Origin: Deinococcus sp. | Lineage (GTDB): Bacteria; Deinococcota; Deinococci; Deinococcales; Deinococcaceae | Assembly (NCBI GenBank): GCA_030524065.1 | Contig: JAUNHF010000088.1 | Location: 1-7,255, forward strand | DNA length: 7,255 bases | Direction of reading: 5' to 3' | Part shown: positions 7,060 through 7,255 of the stretch, in pieces | How the letters are laid out: every line of letters starts with the position of its first letter | Position numbering within the stretch: the stretch's first letter is position 1 | Translations under genes and position numbers: made by a program | The notes under the pieces: generated by a model | What the model saw: only the letters and a program-made list of their open reading frames with translations | What the model was told of the DNA's origin: nothing | The model's database searches: none

Positions 7060-7255
7060 CTAGCGCGTCAGCTCCTGCACGCCTTCCGGCGCAGCCACAA
7101 AGGCCCGCTCGGCCATGCCCAGAAAGAGGCCAGTGTCCACCACGCCCAGGGTGCCCTTGATGCGGCGCTCCAGCTCGGCGGCGCTGAACGATTCGGGAAG
7201 CTGCGCGTCGTAGATGAAGTTGCCGCCGTCGGTGACAAAGTTGCTGGCGCCCGTC
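7060..7255 (-). CDS. rpiA: Ribose-5-phosphate isomerase A, C-terminal part (5' end outside window)
   Basis: Partial: the last 64 residues and a TAG stop are present, and the frame enters from the right edge. RpiA interconverts ribose-5-phosphate and ribulose-5-phosphate in the pentose phosphate pathway. The stretch '[11 protein letters not shown]' matches the conserved RpiA 'VTDNGNxIxD' motif. The following '[27 protein letters not shown]' pattern (LE..I..I.GVV..GLF...A....V) is the conserved C-terminal strand-helix region of the enzyme. The N-terminal catalytic motifs are outside the window. The stop is followed at once by six A residues. It runs co-directionally into guaA with a 68-base gap. 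The pairing makes metabolic sense, since ribose-5-phosphate is the precursor of PRPP for purine synthesis, though that link is inference. Confidence 0.93.
   Translation of the reverse strand, partial: TGASNFVTDGGNFIYDAQLPESFSAAELERRIKGTLGVVDTGLFLGMAERAFVAAPEGVQELTR

Overview
The window looks like a piece of a chromosome from Deinococcus or a close relative. The DNA is GC-rich. RecJ carries an extra C-terminal domain after its OB-fold, as in D. radiodurans RecJ. Several genes lack a Shine-Dalgarno sequence and instead have a TANNNT-type -10 element 6-7 nt before the start codon, which is the hallmark of the leaderless mRNAs that dominate in Deinococcus. Nothing points to a mobile element, prophage, CRISPR array or defence island; this is housekeeping territory. 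The genus is inferred from these traits and was not checked by a search.

Layout, left to right. At 1-390 (minus) lies the N-terminal part of a membrane-anchored SurA/PpiD-like folding factor. It is divergent from a tRNA-Arg(CCG) gene at 435-511 (plus), which has its own promoter and a strong terminator. A leaderless plus-strand gene at 733-1614 encodes a divergent SIS/phosphoglucose-phosphomannose isomerase-like protein whose signature motifs are degenerate. The gap between it and the convergent recJ holds a 10-bp hairpin that resembles a dispersed repeat, and a bidirectional terminator.

The rest is on the minus strand. Its transcription order is rpiA (partial, 7255-7060), guaA (6991-5411), an APH-family phosphotransferase (5175-4357), a small two-helix LapA/DUF1049-like membrane protein (4257-3910), and recJ (3913-1781). 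The last two overlap by ATGA and are almost certainly co-translated. rpiA and guaA are 68 bp apart and both touch nucleotide synthesis: ribose-5-phosphate feeds PRPP, and GuaA makes GMP. RecJ is the 5'-3' single-strand exonuclease of the RecF recombination pathway, which matters especially in Deinococcus because RecBCD is absent.

The points most worth a second look are the coupled LapA-like/recJ pair, the motif-eroded SIS/PGI-PMI homologue, the recurring leaderless start signature (which shortens two gene models), and the hairpin element between the convergent genes. I found no convincing new multi-gene system.
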